From positions 1 to 32,917 of the forward strand of contig NZ_JARFVB010000021.1 of NCBI RefSeq assembly GCF_029193885.1: a DNA stretch of 32,917 nucleotides, given 5' to 3'. Below, piece after piece: positions 32,831-32,917 of this stretch. Each line of letters opens with the position of its first letter. Position 1 is the first letter of the stretch. Under the pieces are notes generated by a model that did not search any database, was not told where the DNA came from, and saw only the letters and a list, made by a program, of their open reading frames with translations. Source of the DNA: Flagellimonas yonaguniensis. GTDB lineage: Bacteria > Bacteroidota > Bacteroidia > Flavobacteriales > Flavobacteriaceae. The position numbers and the translations under genes were made by a program.

Positions 32831-32917
32831 AGTGACCATAGCTGGCCGGACGAAAGTGACCCACCCCCGCCGGGCCAAAGTGACCCACCTTTAGATTAGA
32901 TCTATCTGTAAAAAGTC
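32791..32917 (+). mobile_element. IS21-family-like terminal repeat region (right window edge)
   Basis: Entering from the left: GGAAACGCCGGACATAG, then TATACCACCCTCGCCGGG, then three repeat units with cores AAAGTGACC (about 32829, 32854 and 32878), each preceded by a GCCGG-type element. Multiple terminal repeats of this kind are typical of IS21-family ends. It interrupts the HsdS-like part of the hsdM reading frame. The exact tip is unknown. No transposase lies within the window. Decayed copies of the first 45 bases occur at 5417 and 5592. Confidence 0.7.

Noticed and set aside
1..32917. CRISPR array, rRNA operon or riboswitch
   Set aside because: No regularly spaced short direct repeats with unique spacers and no rRNA sequence seen on reading both strands; no riboswitch core that I can identify.

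Overview
The window looks like accessory DNA from a member of the Bacteroidota, most likely a Flavobacteriaceae. The evidence is a CTnDOT-type transfer module (TraE-F-G-I-J-K-M-N families), an RteC regulator, a SusC/SusD pair, a DUF6520-type secreted peptide, and an integrase lacking the first catalytic arginine, as in IntDOT. The genus cannot be fixed from the sequence. No gene typical of a conserved chromosomal backbone is present apart from a CorA-type transporter. The window reads as a partial integrative and conjugative element (ICE) with cargo, bounded at both ends by IS21-like terminal repeats.

Layout. 1-127: outward-facing IS21-like end. 155-1381: tyrosine recombinase, preceded by a terminator and a 12-bp match to a tRNA 3' end (possible att scar). 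1869-2291: relic of an AlbA_2/Schlafen-type gene. 2514-3416: CorA. 3650-5188: a three-gene hipB-hipS-hipT-like toxin-antitoxin operon with three equally spaced palindromic operators, followed upstream by two decayed IS21-like ends. 5841-6317: orphan HTH/DUF6922-like antitoxin. 6380-13193: leftward conjugation operon traE to traN. 13359-14125: rightward amidase plus a coupled 23-codon ORF. 14128-16734: leftward control block (rteC, HTH_17 excisionase-like gene, a DnaD-like protein and a DnaC/IstB-like ATPase) with two copies of a perfect 26-bp palindrome. No relaxase, coupling protein, traO, traP or traQ is visible, so the element is incomplete in this window or degenerate.

17108-27237 is the main cargo. 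A small DUF7793-like protein and a PAS-AraC regulator are followed by a rightward operon of a MauE/DoxX-like thiol membrane protein, a membrane-anchored predicted beta-propeller and a four-cysteine exported DUF6520 peptide. Facing it is a leftward operon of SusC receptor, SusD lipoprotein and a metzincin-like metalloprotease. Direct repeats 21 bp apart lie just upstream of the MauE operon and fit an AraC-type operator. I infer one regulated envelope system that handles a disulfide-containing peptide or protein; this linkage is not established.

27984-32830 is visibly more AT-rich and defence-like: an XRE regulator, a DUF6978/DUF1828 pair, a membrane coiled-coil protein, a decayed XRE gene with three in-frame stops, and an HsdM fused to part of HsdS that is cut off by the right-hand IS21-like end. 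Stem-loops separate these genes in a way that resembles gene-cassette arrays.
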